Below are positions 34,821 through 43,990 of a stretch of 64,000 bases of DNA, one piece after another. Each line of letters starts with the position of its first letter. Within the stretch, counting starts at the first letter, position 1. Position numbers and translations under genes: made by a program. The notes beneath the pieces are model-generated. The model was not told the DNA's origin. It did not search any database and saw nothing but the letters and a program-made list of their open reading frames with translations. Source of the stretch: Lutimaribacter_A marinistellae (GTDB taxonomy: Bacteria > Pseudomonadota > Alphaproteobacteria > Rhodobacterales > Rhodobacteraceae); the NCBI RefSeq assembly GCF_042648365.1, contig NZ_JBHRXI010000010.1:682001-746000 (forward strand), read 5' to 3'.

Positions 34821-35117
34821 ATGATCACGGAAATCGTAACGTTTCGCATTCCCGGCGATATGGATCGCGACAGGGTCGTCGCACTGTTCGAGGAAAGCGC
34901 CGCAATCTGGCGCCAACACCCTAAACTGCATCGCAAGAACTATCTCTACGACCCCGAGGCCGGAATAGCCGGCGGCGTCTATACCTGGGACAGCATCGCC
35001 GACGCCAAGGAGGCGCATGGCGCGGCGTTCATGGCCCGCGTTGCGGAATCCTTCGGCAGCACGCCGACCTTCCAGTATTTCGAAACGCCGGTGGTGGTCG
35101 ACAACCATTCTTCTTGA
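34821..35117 (+). CDS. YdhR-like small monooxygenase-fold protein
   Basis: A 98-residue protein with the ferredoxin-like fold of putative monooxygenases (MITEIVTFRIPGDMDRDRVV; YLYDPEAGIAGGVYTWDSIA; EAHGAAFMARVAESFG). The motif HRKNYLYDPEAG...GGVYTWDS matches YdhR-type proteins. It has GGGG upstream of the ATG. The gene is single and convergent with a hemerythrin gene. Function in vivo is unknown. Confidence 0.8.
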   Translation: MITEIVTFRIPGDMDRDRVVALFEESAAIWRQHPKLHRKNYLYDPEAGIAGGVYTWDSIADAKEAHGAAFMARVAESFGSTPTFQYFETPVVVDNHSS

Positions 35118-35150
35118 CCGCGCCCGGCACGGCCTTGGGCCGCACTGCGG

Positions 35151-35729
35151 TCAGCCCAACCCTTCGGCCCCGAAGGTCAGGATGACAGGCACGACAAGGT
35201 CTTCTTCATCCTCGAGATGCTGCCCGATCCGGTGTTCCAGGTCGGCCAGCCCGTCGCGAAACTGCGCTGCCAGCATCTGTGCCTGCGCATGCTCCACCCC
35301 CTGAATCGCCGCATTTGCGCGTGTCACGAAATCGTTCAGCAGCCCATCCAGTGCATGGTGATCCGCATCCAGAAGGTCGAAGCCCGCCGCGATCCGCGGG
35401 TCCTTCTGACGCAGCAGCGGGAAGTAATGGTGGTCCTCGATCTGGTGATGCCCGTGCAGCTGGTTCACGAAAACCCCGCCGAACCGGCTGATCGACCGCG
35501 CAAAATGCACGGCGTCGCTCTTTGCATCGAGAAAGCGTTCGGTCTCATGGCCCATACGGTCCATCAGGTCGCGAAACATCAGGTGACGTTCCAGCCAGAA
35601 CCGGACCAAGCCGTCAAAGCCGGGATGCATCTGCCATCCCTCGCGCGGGCAGTCTTCCAGGAGCACCCGCAGCGCATCCGGCAGGCCATCCCGCTCGCCC
35701 AGGGCGAGACCGTTCATCGCATCAGCCAT
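35151..35729 (-). CDS. Hemerythrin-domain protein
   Basis: A 192-residue four-helix protein with the histidine and carboxylate spacing of a hemerythrin HHE domain: FVNQLHGHHQIEDHHYFPLL carries several iron ligands, and DADHHALDGLLNDFV and IGQHLEDEEDLVVPVI carry others. It should bind a di-iron centre and oxygen or sense oxidants. It lies just downstream of katG on the same strand, with a hairpin between, consistent with an oxidative-stress role. Confidence 0.88.
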   Translation of the reverse strand: MADAMNGLALGERDGLPDALRVLLEDCPREGWQMHPGFDGLVRFWLERHLMFRDLMDRMGHETERFLDAKSDAVHFARSISRFGGVFVNQLHGHHQIEDHHYFPLLRQKDPRIAAGFDLLDADHHALDGLLNDFVTRANAAIQGVEHAQAQMLAAQFRDGLADLEHRIGQHLEDEEDLVVPVILTFGAEGLG

Positions 35730-35756
35730 TTATCGGGCCTACCGTCGTTCAAGGGG

Positions 35757-35783
35757 TGTCCGGGCGACCGCGCCGCCCGGACA
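35757..35783 (-). terminator. Hairpin at the end of katG
   Basis: TGTCCGGGCG (35757-35766) and CGCCCGGACA (35774-35783) pair perfectly over ten bases with a 7-base loop, 12 bases beyond the katG stop. No T-run follows, so it may be a weak or Rho-assisted terminator that lets some transcription reach the hemerythrin gene. Confidence 0.55.
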
Positions 35784-35794
35784 GGTTCCGTCAC

Positions 35795-37972
35795 TTACGC
35801 GACCAAGTCGAACCGGTCTGCATTCATGACCTTGGTCCACGCCGCCACGAAGTCGCGCACGAACTTCCCGGCATTGTCGTCCTGCGCATAGACCTCGGCA
35901 TAGGCCCGCAGGATCGAGTTCGAGCCGAACACAAGGTCCGCGCTGGTCGCGGTCCACTTGACCTCACCCGTCTTGCGGTCGCGGATCTCATAGCTTCCGT
36001 CGTCCATCGGGTGCCAGCTATAGGCCATGTCGGTCAGGTTCACGAAGAAGTCGTTGGTCAACTGGCCTTCGCGGTCGGTGAACACGCCATGCTTGTTGCC
36101 ACCATGGTTCGCGCCCAGAACCCGCATCCCGCCGACCAGCACGGTCATTTCCGCCGCGGTCAGCCCAAGAAGCTGCGCCTTGTCCAGCAACAGCTCTTCC
36201 GGCGCGACGGCGAACTTCTCCTTCTGCCAGTTGCGGAACCCGCAGGCCAGCGGCTCCAGCACGTCAAAGCTTTCGGCATCGGTCTGCTCGTCCGTCGCGT
36301 CGCCACGACCGGGGGCAAATGGCACATCGACATCATGGCCGGCCGCCTTGATGGCCTGTTCCAGCCCGACATTGCCCGCCAGCACGATCACGTCGGCGAC
36401 AGAGGCGCCGGTTTCCGCCGCGATCGGCTCGAGGATACCCAGAACCTTGGCCAGACGCTCGGGCTCGTTGCCGACCCAGTCCTTCTGCGGGGCCAGACGG
36501 ATGCGCGCGCCATTCGCGCCGCCGCGCTTATCCGACCCGCGATAGGTCCGCGCGCTGTCCCATGCGGTGGCGATCATCTCGGCCGAGGACAGGCCGCTCG
36601 CCGCGATCTTGGCCTTGACCGCCGCCACATCATAAGATGTCGAACCCGCCGGGATCGGATCCTGCCAGATCAGGTCTTCGGCCGGCACGTCAGGTCCGAT
36701 ATAGTTGACCTTCGGCCCCATGTCGCGATGGGTCAGCTTGAACCATGCCCGCGCGAAGGTGTCGGCGAAATACTCGGGATCGGCACGGAACTTCTGGCAG
36801 ATCTCGTTATAGATCGGGTCGACCTTCATCGCCATGTCGGCATCGGTCATCATCGGCATGTCGCGCTTGGACGGGTCCGAGGCGTTCACCGGCTTCTTGT
36901 CGTCCGGCATGTTCACCGGCTTCCACTGGTTGGCACCGGCAGGCGACTTGGTCAGTTCCCACTCGTAGTCGAAGAGGTAGTCGAAATACCCCATATCCCA
37001 TTGCGTCGGATGCTGCGTCCACGCACCCTCGATCCCCGAGGTGAACGCGTTCGCCGCCTTGCCTTCCATGCCGGGGTTGTCCCAGCCAAAGCCCTGCGCA
37101 TGCACCGGGCAGCCTTCGGGCTCGGCACCGATATTGGCGTGATCGCCCCCGCCATGCGCCTTGCCGACGGTGTGTCCGCCACAGGTCAGCGCAGCGGTCT
37201 CTTCGTCGTTCATCGCCATCCGCGAAAACGTCTCGCGCACGTGCTTTGCGGTCCTCGCCGGATCGGGCTGGCCATTCACCCCCTCGGGGTTGACGTAGAT
37301 CAGGCCCATATGGACCGCCGCCAGCGGGTTGTAGAGCGTTGCGGTGTCGTCCAGATCCTCATACCGGTTCTCGGACGGGGCAAGCCATTCGCTCTCGACA
37401 CCCCAGTTCACGTCCTGCTCGGGCGCCCACACGTCTTCACGACCAAAGCTGAAGCCGAATGTCTTCAGGCCAAAGCTTTCATAGGCCATGTTCCCGGCCA
37501 GGATGATCAGGTCGGCCCAGCTCAGCGCGTTGCCATATTTCTTCTTGACCGGCCACAGCAACCGGCGGGCCTTGTCGAGGCTGGCATTGTCGGGCCACGA
37601 GTTCAGGGGCGCAAAACGGATGTTGCCGGTGGCCGCGCCGCCGCGCCCGTCGCCCATGCGGTAAGAGCCTGCCGAATGCCACGCCAGGCGGATCATCAAG
37701 CCGCCGTAATGCCCCCAGTCCGCGGGCCACCACTCCTGGCTTTCGGTCAGCAACGCCTTGACGTCCGCCTTGACCGCCTCGAAATCCAGCGCCTTGACCG
37801 CTTCGCGATGGTCGTAATCTGGGTCCATCGGGTTCGTCCGCGCCCCGTGCTGGTGCAGGATGTCCAGGTTCAGACCCTTGGGCCACCATTTGGTGACGCT
37901 GTTATTCGTGCCGGTGTTGCCACCGTGCATGATCGGGCAGCCGCCCGCCGTGTCGATGTTGTTGCCGTCCAT
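35795..37972 (-). CDS. katG: Catalase-peroxidase
   Basis: A 725-residue heme enzyme that removes hydrogen peroxide. The distal triad is Arg95, Trp98 and His99 in GGLMIRLAWHSAGSYRMGDG. The proximal His region is LTCGGHTVGKAHGGGDHANI, and the C-terminal duplicated half follows (about 430-725). Length and both halves match KatG. It is divergent from oxyR, the classic regulator of katG, with 111 bases between starts. Confidence 0.98.
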   Translation of the reverse strand: MDGNNIDTAGGCPIMHGGNTGTNNSVTKWWPKGLNLDILHQHGARTNPMDPDYDHREAVKALDFEAVKADVKALLTESQEWWPADWGHYGGLMIRLAWHSAGSYRMGDGRGGAATGNIRFAPLNSWPDNASLDKARRLLWPVKKKYGNALSWADLIILAGNMAYESFGLKTFGFSFGREDVWAPEQDVNWGVESEWLAPSENRYEDLDDTATLYNPLAAVHMGLIYVNPEGVNGQPDPARTAKHVRETFSRMAMNDEETAALTCGGHTVGKAHGGGDHANIGAEPEGCPVHAQGFGWDNPGMEGKAANAFTSGIEGAWTQHPTQWDMGYFDYLFDYEWELTKSPAGANQWKPVNMPDDKKPVNASDPSKRDMPMMTDADMAMKVDPIYNEICQKFRADPEYFADTFARAWFKLTHRDMGPKVNYIGPDVPAEDLIWQDPIPAGSTSYDVAAVKAKIAASGLSSAEMIATAWDSARTYRGSDKRGGANGARIRLAPQKDWVGNEPERLAKVLGILEPIAAETGASVADVIVLAGNVGLEQAIKAAGHDVDVPFAPGRGDATDEQTDAESFDVLEPLACGFRNWQKEKFAVAPEELLLDKAQLLGLTAAEMTVLVGGMRVLGANHGGNKHGVFTDREGQLTNDFFVNLTDMAYSWHPMDDGSYEIRDRKTGEVKWTATSADLVFGSNSILRAYAEVYAQDDNAGKFVRDFVAAWTKVMNADRFDLVA

Positions 37973-38083
37973 GAATCACTCCCTTGTGCGAACAGTCCCG
38001 TCGACCGCTCTCTGGAATCGTTCTAACAAACCCCGCCCATTATCTGAAATTGAATTTACAAAAGGTTGCGATAAGTTCAGCTA
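37973..38083. promoter_or_regulatory. Divergent katG/oxyR promoter region
   Basis: The 111 bases between the katG and oxyR start codons must hold both promoters and the OxyR site. An AT-richer stretch, ATTATCTGAAATTGAATTTA to GATAAGTTCAGCTA, lies next to the oxyR ATG; it does not match the enteric OxyR consensus well enough to place the site exactly. Confidence 0.5.
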
Positions 38084-39019
38084 ATGATTGGCCTGACCCT
38101 GAAACAACTTCGCTATTTCGAGGCGCTTGCGCGTCACCGTCATTTCGGCCGCGCGGCCGAGGATTGCGCGATCTCGCAGCCCGCCCTTTCCCTTCAGATC
38201 AAAGAGCTCGAGGCGATGTTCGGCACCGCGCTGGTCGAACGCGGCCCGCGCGAGGTGCGCCTGACCCCGATGGGAGAGCGCCTGCTGACCAAGGCACGCC
38301 ATATCCTGCTTGAGGTCGAGGAACTCGACGACCTCGTGCGCGCCGGCAAGGGTCCGCTGGCCGGGCGGCTGCGGCTGGGCGTGATCCCGACCGTCGCGCC
38401 CTACTTCCTGCCGTCGGTCATCGCGGCGCTGTCACACCGCCTGCCCGAGCTGGAACTCAACCTGCGCGAGGCCGTCACCCAGTCGCTGATCGCCGACCTG
38501 ACCGAGGGGCGCATCGATCTTGCCATCGTGGCGCTGCCGATCTCGGAACCGTCACTGACGGAATTCGCGCTTTTCAAGGAGGATTTCGTGCTCGTCCGCC
38601 AGCTTGCCGATGCGGGCAAACCCGTGCCCAGCCCGGCCAAGCTTCAGACCATGCGCCTTCTGCTGCTGGAAGAAGGGCACTGCTTTCGCGACCAGGCGCT
38701 GTCCTATTGCGAATTCGGCGATGCCCGCCCCGGCGCTTTCATGGAGGGCAGTTCGCTTTCGACCCTCGTGCAGATGGTGGGCGCCGGGATCGGCGTCACC
38801 CTGATCCCCGAAATGGCGGTCGAGATGGAAACGCGCTCGGCCGATGTGTCCATCGCGCGCTTCCCCGACCCCGGCCCCTCTCGCAGCATCGGCATGGTCT
38901 GGCGCAAGACCAACCCGCTTTCCGATCAACTTCTGCAGATCGCGGCCATCATCCGTGCCAGCGGTACTGGCGCACCGGGACCAGCCGGGGATCGCGCGAC
39001 CACGGTTGCCTTGACCTGA
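38084..39019 (+). CDS. oxyR: Hydrogen peroxide-inducible regulator OxyR
   Basis: A 311-residue LysR-family regulator. The winged helix is at residues 4-63 (LKQLRYFEALARHRHFGRAA; ISQPALSLQIKELEAMFG). The redox site is diagnostic: EEGHCFRDQALSYCEFGDAR holds Cys200 and Cys209, matching the peroxide-sensing pair of E. coli OxyR (Cys199/Cys208). It is divergent from katG, which it should activate on oxidation. Confidence 0.96.
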   Translation: MIGLTLKQLRYFEALARHRHFGRAAEDCAISQPALSLQIKELEAMFGTALVERGPREVRLTPMGERLLTKARHILLEVEELDDLVRAGKGPLAGRLRLGVIPTVAPYFLPSVIAALSHRLPELELNLREAVTQSLIADLTEGRIDLAIVALPISEPSLTEFALFKEDFVLVRQLADAGKPVPSPAKLQTMRLLLLEEGHCFRDQALSYCEFGDARPGAFMEGSSLSTLVQMVGAGIGVTLIPEMAVEMETRSADVSIARFPDPGPSRSIGMVWRKTNPLSDQLLQIAAIIRASGTGAPGPAGDRATTVALT

Positions 39020-39072
39020 TCGTTCACGCGACCCCGCCTTCCCTGCGACGGGAGCCGAGTTCCCGCCGCGGA

Positions 39073-39125
39073 GTTTTGTACAAAACGGTCAATGTGGCCC
39101 CCTCGACATGTACAAAACGGTCAAT
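39073..39125. promoter_or_regulatory. Palindrome and 17-bp direct repeat upstream of the helicase gene
   Basis: GTTTTGTACAAAAC (39073-39086) is a perfect 14-bp palindrome. TGTACAAAACGGTCAAT occurs at 39077-39093 and again, exactly, at 39109-39125, 32 bases apart; a shorter TGTACAAAC follows at 39142-39150. The repeats are 114-160 bases before the helicase start. They look like tandem operators for an unidentified regulator. Confidence 0.55.
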
Positions 39126-39238
39126 CTCGGGATGAAACCGCTGTACAAACCCCGCGCCGGGTGGTACCAGCCGCTTTTCCGCAGCTCACCTGCGTGCCCG
39201 CGGCGCGAGTCGCGCCAACCCCACGGATACACCACCCC

Positions 39239-41110
39239 ATGATCAAACCCCTCTCCGAAGCGCTTGCCGAGCGCGGTTACGACACGTTGACCGCCGTGCA
39301 ACAGGCCGTCACCGCGCCCGAGCTTCACGCCGCCGACCTTCTCGTGTCCGCGCAGACCGGTTCGGGCAAGACCGTCGGCTTCGGCCTCGCAATCGCCCCA
39401 ACGCTGCTTGACGATTCCGAACGGCTCGACCGTGCCGAAACACCCCTCGCCCTCGTCGTTGCCCCAACCCGCGAGCTTGCCTTTCAGGTGATGCGCGAGC
39501 TTGGCTGGCTGTACGCCAAGGCCGGTGCACGCGTGGTCTCCTGCGTCGGCGGGATGGACATGCGCGACGAACGCCGGGCGCTGGAACGTGGTGCGCATAT
39601 CGTCGTGGGCACACCCGGACGGCTGCGCGACCACATCCAGCGCGGCTCGCTCGACATGACGGGGCTGCGCGCAATCGTGCTGGACGAGGCCGACGAGATG
39701 CTCGATCTCGGGTTCCGCGAAGACCTCGAATTCATGCTGGGCGAAGCCCCCGCAGAGCGGCGCACCCTGATGTTCTCGGCCACGGTTCCCCCCGCCATCG
39801 CAACGCTGGCCAAGCAATATCAGCGCGAAGCCGTCCGCGTCACAACGACCACCGGAGGCAGCCAGCACGCCGACATCACCTACCAGGCGATGCAGGTCGC
39901 ACAGGCCGATGCCGAGAATGCCATCATCAACGTATTGCGGTTCCACGAGGCACAGAACGCCATCGTCTTTGCCAATACGCGCATGGCGGTGAGCCGCCTG
40001 ACTGCGCGGTTTGCCAATCGCGGCTTTGCAGTCGTCAGCCTGTCAGGCGAGTTGAGCCAGACCGAGCGCACCCATGCCCTGCAAGCGATGCGCGATGGTC
40101 GTGCGCGTGTCTGCGTGGCCACGGATGTCGCGGCGCGAGGCATCGACCTGCCCAATCTCGACCTCGTGATCCATGCCGACCTGCCGTCGAACCCCGAAAC
40201 ACTGCTCCACCGCTCGGGCCGCACCGGACGCGCCGGGCGCAAAGGCGTCTCGGCGCTGATCGTGCCCCCGAAGAGCGCGAAGAAGGCGCAGAGGCTGCTG
40301 AAAACGGCCAAGATCAATGCCGAGTGGATGTCGGCACCCAGCGCGGATGACGTCCTGCGCCGGGACGAGGAGCGCTTGCTCTCCGATCCTGTCTGGTCCG
40401 AAGAGATCAGCGAAGAACAACGCGCTTTTGCTGCACAGCTGGTCGATCGCTACGACGCCGAACGGATCGCCGCAGCTTACCTTGCCTTCTATCGCAGCCG
40501 TCACTCGGCGCCGGAGGAGCTTTCGGCGGCGGACCTGCCTGCTGCTCCGAAAGAGCGTCAGGCCTTTGGACCAAGCACGTGGTTCACCCTTTCTGTCGGT
40601 CGTGCGGACGGGGCCGAGCCTCGCTGGCTGCTACCGCTCTTGTGCCGTGCCGGTGGGCTGGACAAGACATCCATCGGGGCGATCCGCGTGCAGCCCAAAG
40701 AGACCTATGTCGAAATCGCCCAGGCGAATGCCGCGGACCTGATCGCGGCGCTTGGCCCGGATGGCGAAATCGAGGATGGGGTAATCCTGCGCCAGATGGA
40801 CCGCGCACCGGATATCAAACCGTCGCGACCGGCGGAACGGCGCGGCGGAAAACCCGGTGCCGACAAACCGCGCCGGATCATGCCGCATTCTGCCGGCCCC
40901 AAGCGCAAGCCGAAAGAAGCGGGAAAACCCTCCCGCGCCGGGTCCGACACCAAAGAGGCCACCTACGCGCGCAAAAGCGGGCGGCCCTCGGCCAAACCCG
41001 GAGCGGGTCGCTTCGACGCCACCGAAGGGACCAAGCGAAAGCCGCGCAAGCCGGAGGCCAAAGCCTTTCGTGGCGGCGGTGATGAGCCGCCCCGCCGAAA
41101 GAAACGCTGA
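39239..41110 (+). CDS. DEAD-box RNA helicase with DbpA-type RNA-binding domain
   Basis: A 623-residue helicase from the ATG at 39239 (MIKPLSEALAERGYDTLTAV). Motif I is AQTGSGKT (38-45), motif Ia PTRELA, motif II DEAD in IVLDEADEMLDLGFREDLEF, motif III SAT and motif VI HRSGRTGRAGRKG. After the helicase core, at about 435-510, lies a DbpA-like RNA-binding domain (FTLSVGRADGAEPRWLLPLL; CRAGGLDKTSIGAIRVQPKE). The tail is Lys/Arg-rich. This layout fits cold-shock or ribosome-assembly helicases (CsdA/DbpA type). A longer frame to 39092 begins inside the repeat region and is not used. Confidence 0.94.
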   Translation: MIKPLSEALAERGYDTLTAVQQAVTAPELHAADLLVSAQTGSGKTVGFGLAIAPTLLDDSERLDRAETPLALVVAPTRELAFQVMRELGWLYAKAGARVVSCVGGMDMRDERRALERGAHIVVGTPGRLRDHIQRGSLDMTGLRAIVLDEADEMLDLGFREDLEFMLGEAPAERRTLMFSATVPPAIATLAKQYQREAVRVTTTTGGSQHADITYQAMQVAQADAENAIINVLRFHEAQNAIVFANTRMAVSRLTARFANRGFAVVSLSGELSQTERTHALQAMRDGRARVCVATDVAARGIDLPNLDLVIHADLPSNPETLLHRSGRTGRAGRKGVSALIVPPKSAKKAQRLLKTAKINAEWMSAPSADDVLRRDEERLLSDPVWSEEISEEQRAFAAQLVDRYDAERIAAAYLAFYRSRHSAPEELSAADLPAAPKERQAFGPSTWFTLSVGRADGAEPRWLLPLLCRAGGLDKTSIGAIRVQPKETYVEIAQANAADLIAALGPDGEIEDGVILRQMDRAPDIKPSRPAERRGGKPGADKPRRIMPHSAGPKRKPKEAGKPSRAGSDTKEATYARKSGRPSAKPGAGRFDATEGTKRKPRKPEAKAFRGGGDEPPRRKKR

Positions 41111-41124
41111 CAGGAAAACGCAGC

Positions 41125-41142
41125 GTGGCGTTATGACGCCAC
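41125..41142 (+). terminator. Small hairpin after the helicase gene
   Basis: GTGGCGT (41125-41131), loop TATG, ACGCCAC (41136-41142) form a perfect 7-bp stem 15 bases beyond the helicase stop and just before the next gene. No T-run; a weak terminator or attenuator at best. Confidence 0.4.
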
Positions 41143-41170
41143 TGGACGTTCCGCGGGGGCGGCCCACCTA

Positions 41171-42151
41171 ATGGGCATGATGGATCGCCGAACCTTTTTC
41201 CTGACCAGTGCCGCGCTTGCCGCGCCCGCGATCCTGCGGGCGCAGGCCGACGAATTGCAGGCGGCCATCGACGCGCTGCCTCAGATGCATAGCCTTCAGG
41301 TCAGCAAGGGCGGCAGAATGATGTTCGCCGGGGCACCTCGCGGTCCCGGGCTTGACCAGCTGGCCAACATCAAGTCCTGTTCCAAGAGCATCGTGTCGCT
41401 TCTGCTGGGCGCAGCAATCGACCGGGGCGAGATTTCTTCGGTCGAGGCGACGCTGGGCGAGGTTGCGCCGGAGATACTGCCCGCCCAGGCGACAAAAGAT
41501 GTCGCTGCAATCAGCATGGAAGATCTCGTGACATTGCGAGCGGGTCTGGAACGGACCTCGGGGCCGAATTACGGCGAGTGGGTCAGTTCATCCAACTGGC
41601 TCGCCAACGCGCTGACGCGGCCCATGGTGGCGCAACCGGGCGAACGCATGCTCTATTCCACGGGGTCTACGCATGTACTTGGCGCGGCCCTGACCGAAGC
41701 AACGGGCGCAAGTCTTCTCAAACAGGCGCGCGACCGCATAGGCGACCCTCTCGGCATTTCGATCCCCCCTTGGACCCGCGACCCGCAGGGATATTATCTT
41801 GGCGGCAACGAGATGGCCTTGCGCCCCACGGCCATGCTGCGCATCGCGGTCATGGTTCGCGATGGCGGTATTTTCGAGGGCCAGCAGGTCATTCCGGCGG
41901 AATGGATCGCGGCCTCGATCACGCCGCGTACCCGCTCACCATGGTCGGGCCTTTCATATGGCTACGGCTGGTTCCTGTCACCAAGTGGCTACGTCTTGGC
42001 GCGCGGCTACGGCGGCCAGGTTATCGCCGCCCACCCCAAAGCCGATCTGGCCGTTGCGATCACCTCGGACCCGACCCGACCTGCCCGGTCGGCCGGGTAT
42101 TTCGGCGATCTCATGCAGCTGCTTGACGGGCCGATCCTGTCATTGGCCTGA
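41171..42151 (+). CDS. Beta-lactamase-fold serine hydrolase (class C family)
   Basis: A 326-residue protein. The N-terminus MGMMDRRTFFLTSAALAAPA has DRRTFFLTSA, a twin-arginine-like signal, so it is likely exported. The nucleophile motif is SCSK (Ser69, Lys72) in NIKSCSKSIVSLLLGAAIDR. The second motif tyrosine lies in ERMLYSTGSTHVLGAALTEA. The late motif SGYVLARGYGGQVIAAHP resembles the HxG region. Such proteins are esterases, amidases or D-aminopeptidases more often than true beta-lactamases. Substrate unknown. Convergent with the OCD-like gene. Confidence 0.85.
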   Translation: MGMMDRRTFFLTSAALAAPAILRAQADELQAAIDALPQMHSLQVSKGGRMMFAGAPRGPGLDQLANIKSCSKSIVSLLLGAAIDRGEISSVEATLGEVAPEILPAQATKDVAAISMEDLVTLRAGLERTSGPNYGEWVSSSNWLANALTRPMVAQPGERMLYSTGSTHVLGAALTEATGASLLKQARDRIGDPLGISIPPWTRDPQGYYLGGNEMALRPTAMLRIAVMVRDGGIFEGQQVIPAEWIAASITPRTRSPWSGLSYGYGWFLSPSGYVLARGYGGQVIAAHPKADLAVAITSDPTRPARSAGYFGDLMQLLDGPILSLA

Positions 42152-42164
42152 AGACCGGGCCAAG

Positions 42165-43142
42165 TCAGAAATTCACGACCTGCCCCCGCCCGGCAGACCG
42201 CGCACGCTCCAGAACGTGATGAGCGCTGGCGAGATCCTGCGCCGCGACACCGAGCGAGCGATAGACGGTGATCTGGTCCGCATCTGCCCGCCCTGCCACT
42301 CTTCCTTGCAGCACGGCCCCGATTTCGCCCTTGAGATCGTCCTTGTCGAAGGTTCCCGCCGCGATCATGTCGACGATCTCGCCGGCCTGGGCCAGTGTGG
42401 ACGGCAGGTAATCGACCCATATCGCGCCGCGTTCGACCATCCGGTCGTCCACTTCGCGCATGGAGGGGATCGAGGAGCCGACGATGTTCACGTGAGCGCC
42501 CGCAGGAATCCAATCACCCTTGACGATCGGGGCGGGAGAGGCCGTGACCGTGCAGACGATATCGGCATCTTCGACGGCGGCTTGCAGGTCCGTGGTGCTG
42601 TTAAACGCCACCTCCGGGTAATGGCTCGCGGCCTCTTCCACAAAGGCGGCTGCCTTTTCCGCTGACCGGCCAGCGACCACCACCCTTTCGACAGGCCGCA
42701 CCGTCAGCATGGCGTGCAAGTGATGCTCTGCCTGCTCGCCATAGCCGATAAGGGCAAGGCTGCTCGCCTCCTGGCGTGCCAATGCACGGGTTGCCACGGC
42801 ACTGGCCGCCGCGGTTCGGATGGCGGTCAGCAGGCTAGCATCCATCATCGCCACCGCGCCGCCGGTTTCCGCCTCGAAAAGCACGATTGCGCCGCGATGC
42901 GATGACAGGCCGCGCGCCGGATTGCCCGGAAACAGGCTGACGAGTTTGACGCCATAGCAGGCGGGATCGGCGATGGCACCGGGCATGACACCCATCTTGT
43001 TGTCTCCGCCGACCGGCAGCACCGAGCGCAGCGGCAGTTGAACGGTGCGATCCGACACACCCTTCATCGCGTTGGCGACTACTTCGATCGCATCGGTCAT
43101 TGGCAGCAGCGCCGCCACATCATCATGGGTCAAAACGATCAT
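42165..43142 (-). CDS. Ornithine cyclodeaminase / mu-crystallin family protein
   Basis: A 325-residue protein starting MIVLTHDDVAALLPMTDAIE at 43142; the start overlaps the upstream hydrolase stop (ATGA). The NAD-binding motif is SLALIGYGEQAEHHLHAMLT, and the substrate region includes LPLRSVLPVGGDNKMGVMPG and DASLLTAIRTAAASAVATRA. Family members deaminate ornithine to proline, reduce cyclic imines, or act as alanine dehydrogenases. It is the last gene of a seven-gene operon with a TRAP transporter, an M81 peptidase and a FAD amine oxidase-like gene, so it likely handles an amino acid or imine made in that pathway. Confidence 0.88.
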   Translation of the reverse strand: MIVLTHDDVAALLPMTDAIEVVANAMKGVSDRTVQLPLRSVLPVGGDNKMGVMPGAIADPACYGVKLVSLFPGNPARGLSSHRGAIVLFEAETGGAVAMMDASLLTAIRTAAASAVATRALARQEASSLALIGYGEQAEHHLHAMLTVRPVERVVVAGRSAEKAAAFVEEAASHYPEVAFNSTTDLQAAVEDADIVCTVTASPAPIVKGDWIPAGAHVNIVGSSIPSMREVDDRMVERGAIWVDYLPSTLAQAGEIVDMIAAGTFDKDDLKGEIGAVLQGRVAGRADADQITVYRSLGVAAQDLASAHHVLERARSAGRGQVVNF

Positions 43143-43990
43143 AGCACGCGCTCCCCTGCGGTTCCCCAGTCCGGTCCGGTGACCGGCAGATCCATCGCCT
43201 GTTCCAGCATCGCCGTGTATTCCGCAGGGCGAACGACATAGGGGAAATGCCCACCCCATGCGAACCGGTACGCCGCCGAGGGCGCCACACGTGCACGGAC
43301 TGCCGCGCGCATGGCAGGCGGGATCAGCGGGTCATCATCTGCTTCGACGGTAAACAGTTGGTCCTGAGGCAGGTCGAGATCCGGCAGCTCAGGTGCCGTT
43401 TTGAGCGCCTTCAGGCGCGTGCGCAGCTCGGCCTCGGGGATGCGGCCACCAACCTCCTGCAGCAACAAGTCGACCAGATCGGCCTGCTGAGGATGTGTCT
43501 TGGCCCAGGCTTGCAGCCCATCGCCGAAACCCGCGCGCAAGTCGTCAATCGGCGCCGTGTCGAGGTCGAGCGCATAGGGCATCCGCTGGTCGATCCCATT
43601 GGCAGAATGCAGCGTGTTGGCCGCGAATACCCGGTCGATCCGATCAGGATGGGCGGCCGCGAAGTACTGAGCCAGATAGCCCCCCAGGGACGACCCGAGT
43701 ACCGAGGCGGTTTCGACGCCCAAATGATCGAGCAAGGCAGCCAGGTCGCCGCTCCACTCCTCGATGCCACCTGTCGCAGGATAGGTCACTGCGATCACAC
43801 GCAGCCGATCCGAGAGCGCCGCGATCTGTTGCCAGAAGATATCCCCACGCCCCAAGGTGCCTGGGATCAGCAGAAGAGCCGGACCCGAACCTGTGTCGAC
43901 GTAGCCCCACTCCCGGCCACCAAAGGTAGCGCGCTGCTCCGGGTGGTTTTCGGCAAAGGCGTTGCGCGCGGCAATCAGTGGATTGGTCAT
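43139..43990 (-). CDS. Alpha/beta hydrolase
   Basis: A 283-residue hydrolase. The oxyanion motif is LLLIPGTLGRGDIFWQQIAA, the nucleophile elbow GSSLGG in ETASVLGSSLGGYLAQYFAA, and the catalytic acid/His are likely in TVEADDDPLIPPAM and AWGGHFPYVVRPAEY. Such enzymes cleave esters, amides or C-C bonds. Start at 43990 and stop overlap both neighbours (ATGA), in the middle of a catabolic operon. Substrate unknown. Confidence 0.87.
   Translation of the reverse strand: MTNPLIAARNAFAENHPEQRATFGGREWGYVDTGSGPALLLIPGTLGRGDIFWQQIAALSDRLRVIAVTYPATGGIEEWSGDLAALLDHLGVETASVLGSSLGGYLAQYFAAAHPDRIDRVFAANTLHSANGIDQRMPYALDLDTAPIDDLRAGFGDGLQAWAKTHPQQADLVDLLLQEVGGRIPEAELRTRLKALKTAPELPDLDLPQDQLFTVEADDDPLIPPAMRAAVRARVAPSAAYRFAWGGHFPYVVRPAEYTAMLEQAMDLPVTGPDWGTAGERVL

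Noticed and set aside
35522..38026. 834-residue plus-strand frame opposite katG
   Set aside because: Mirror of katG codon bias in high-GC DNA; Arg/His/Pro-rich with no motif.
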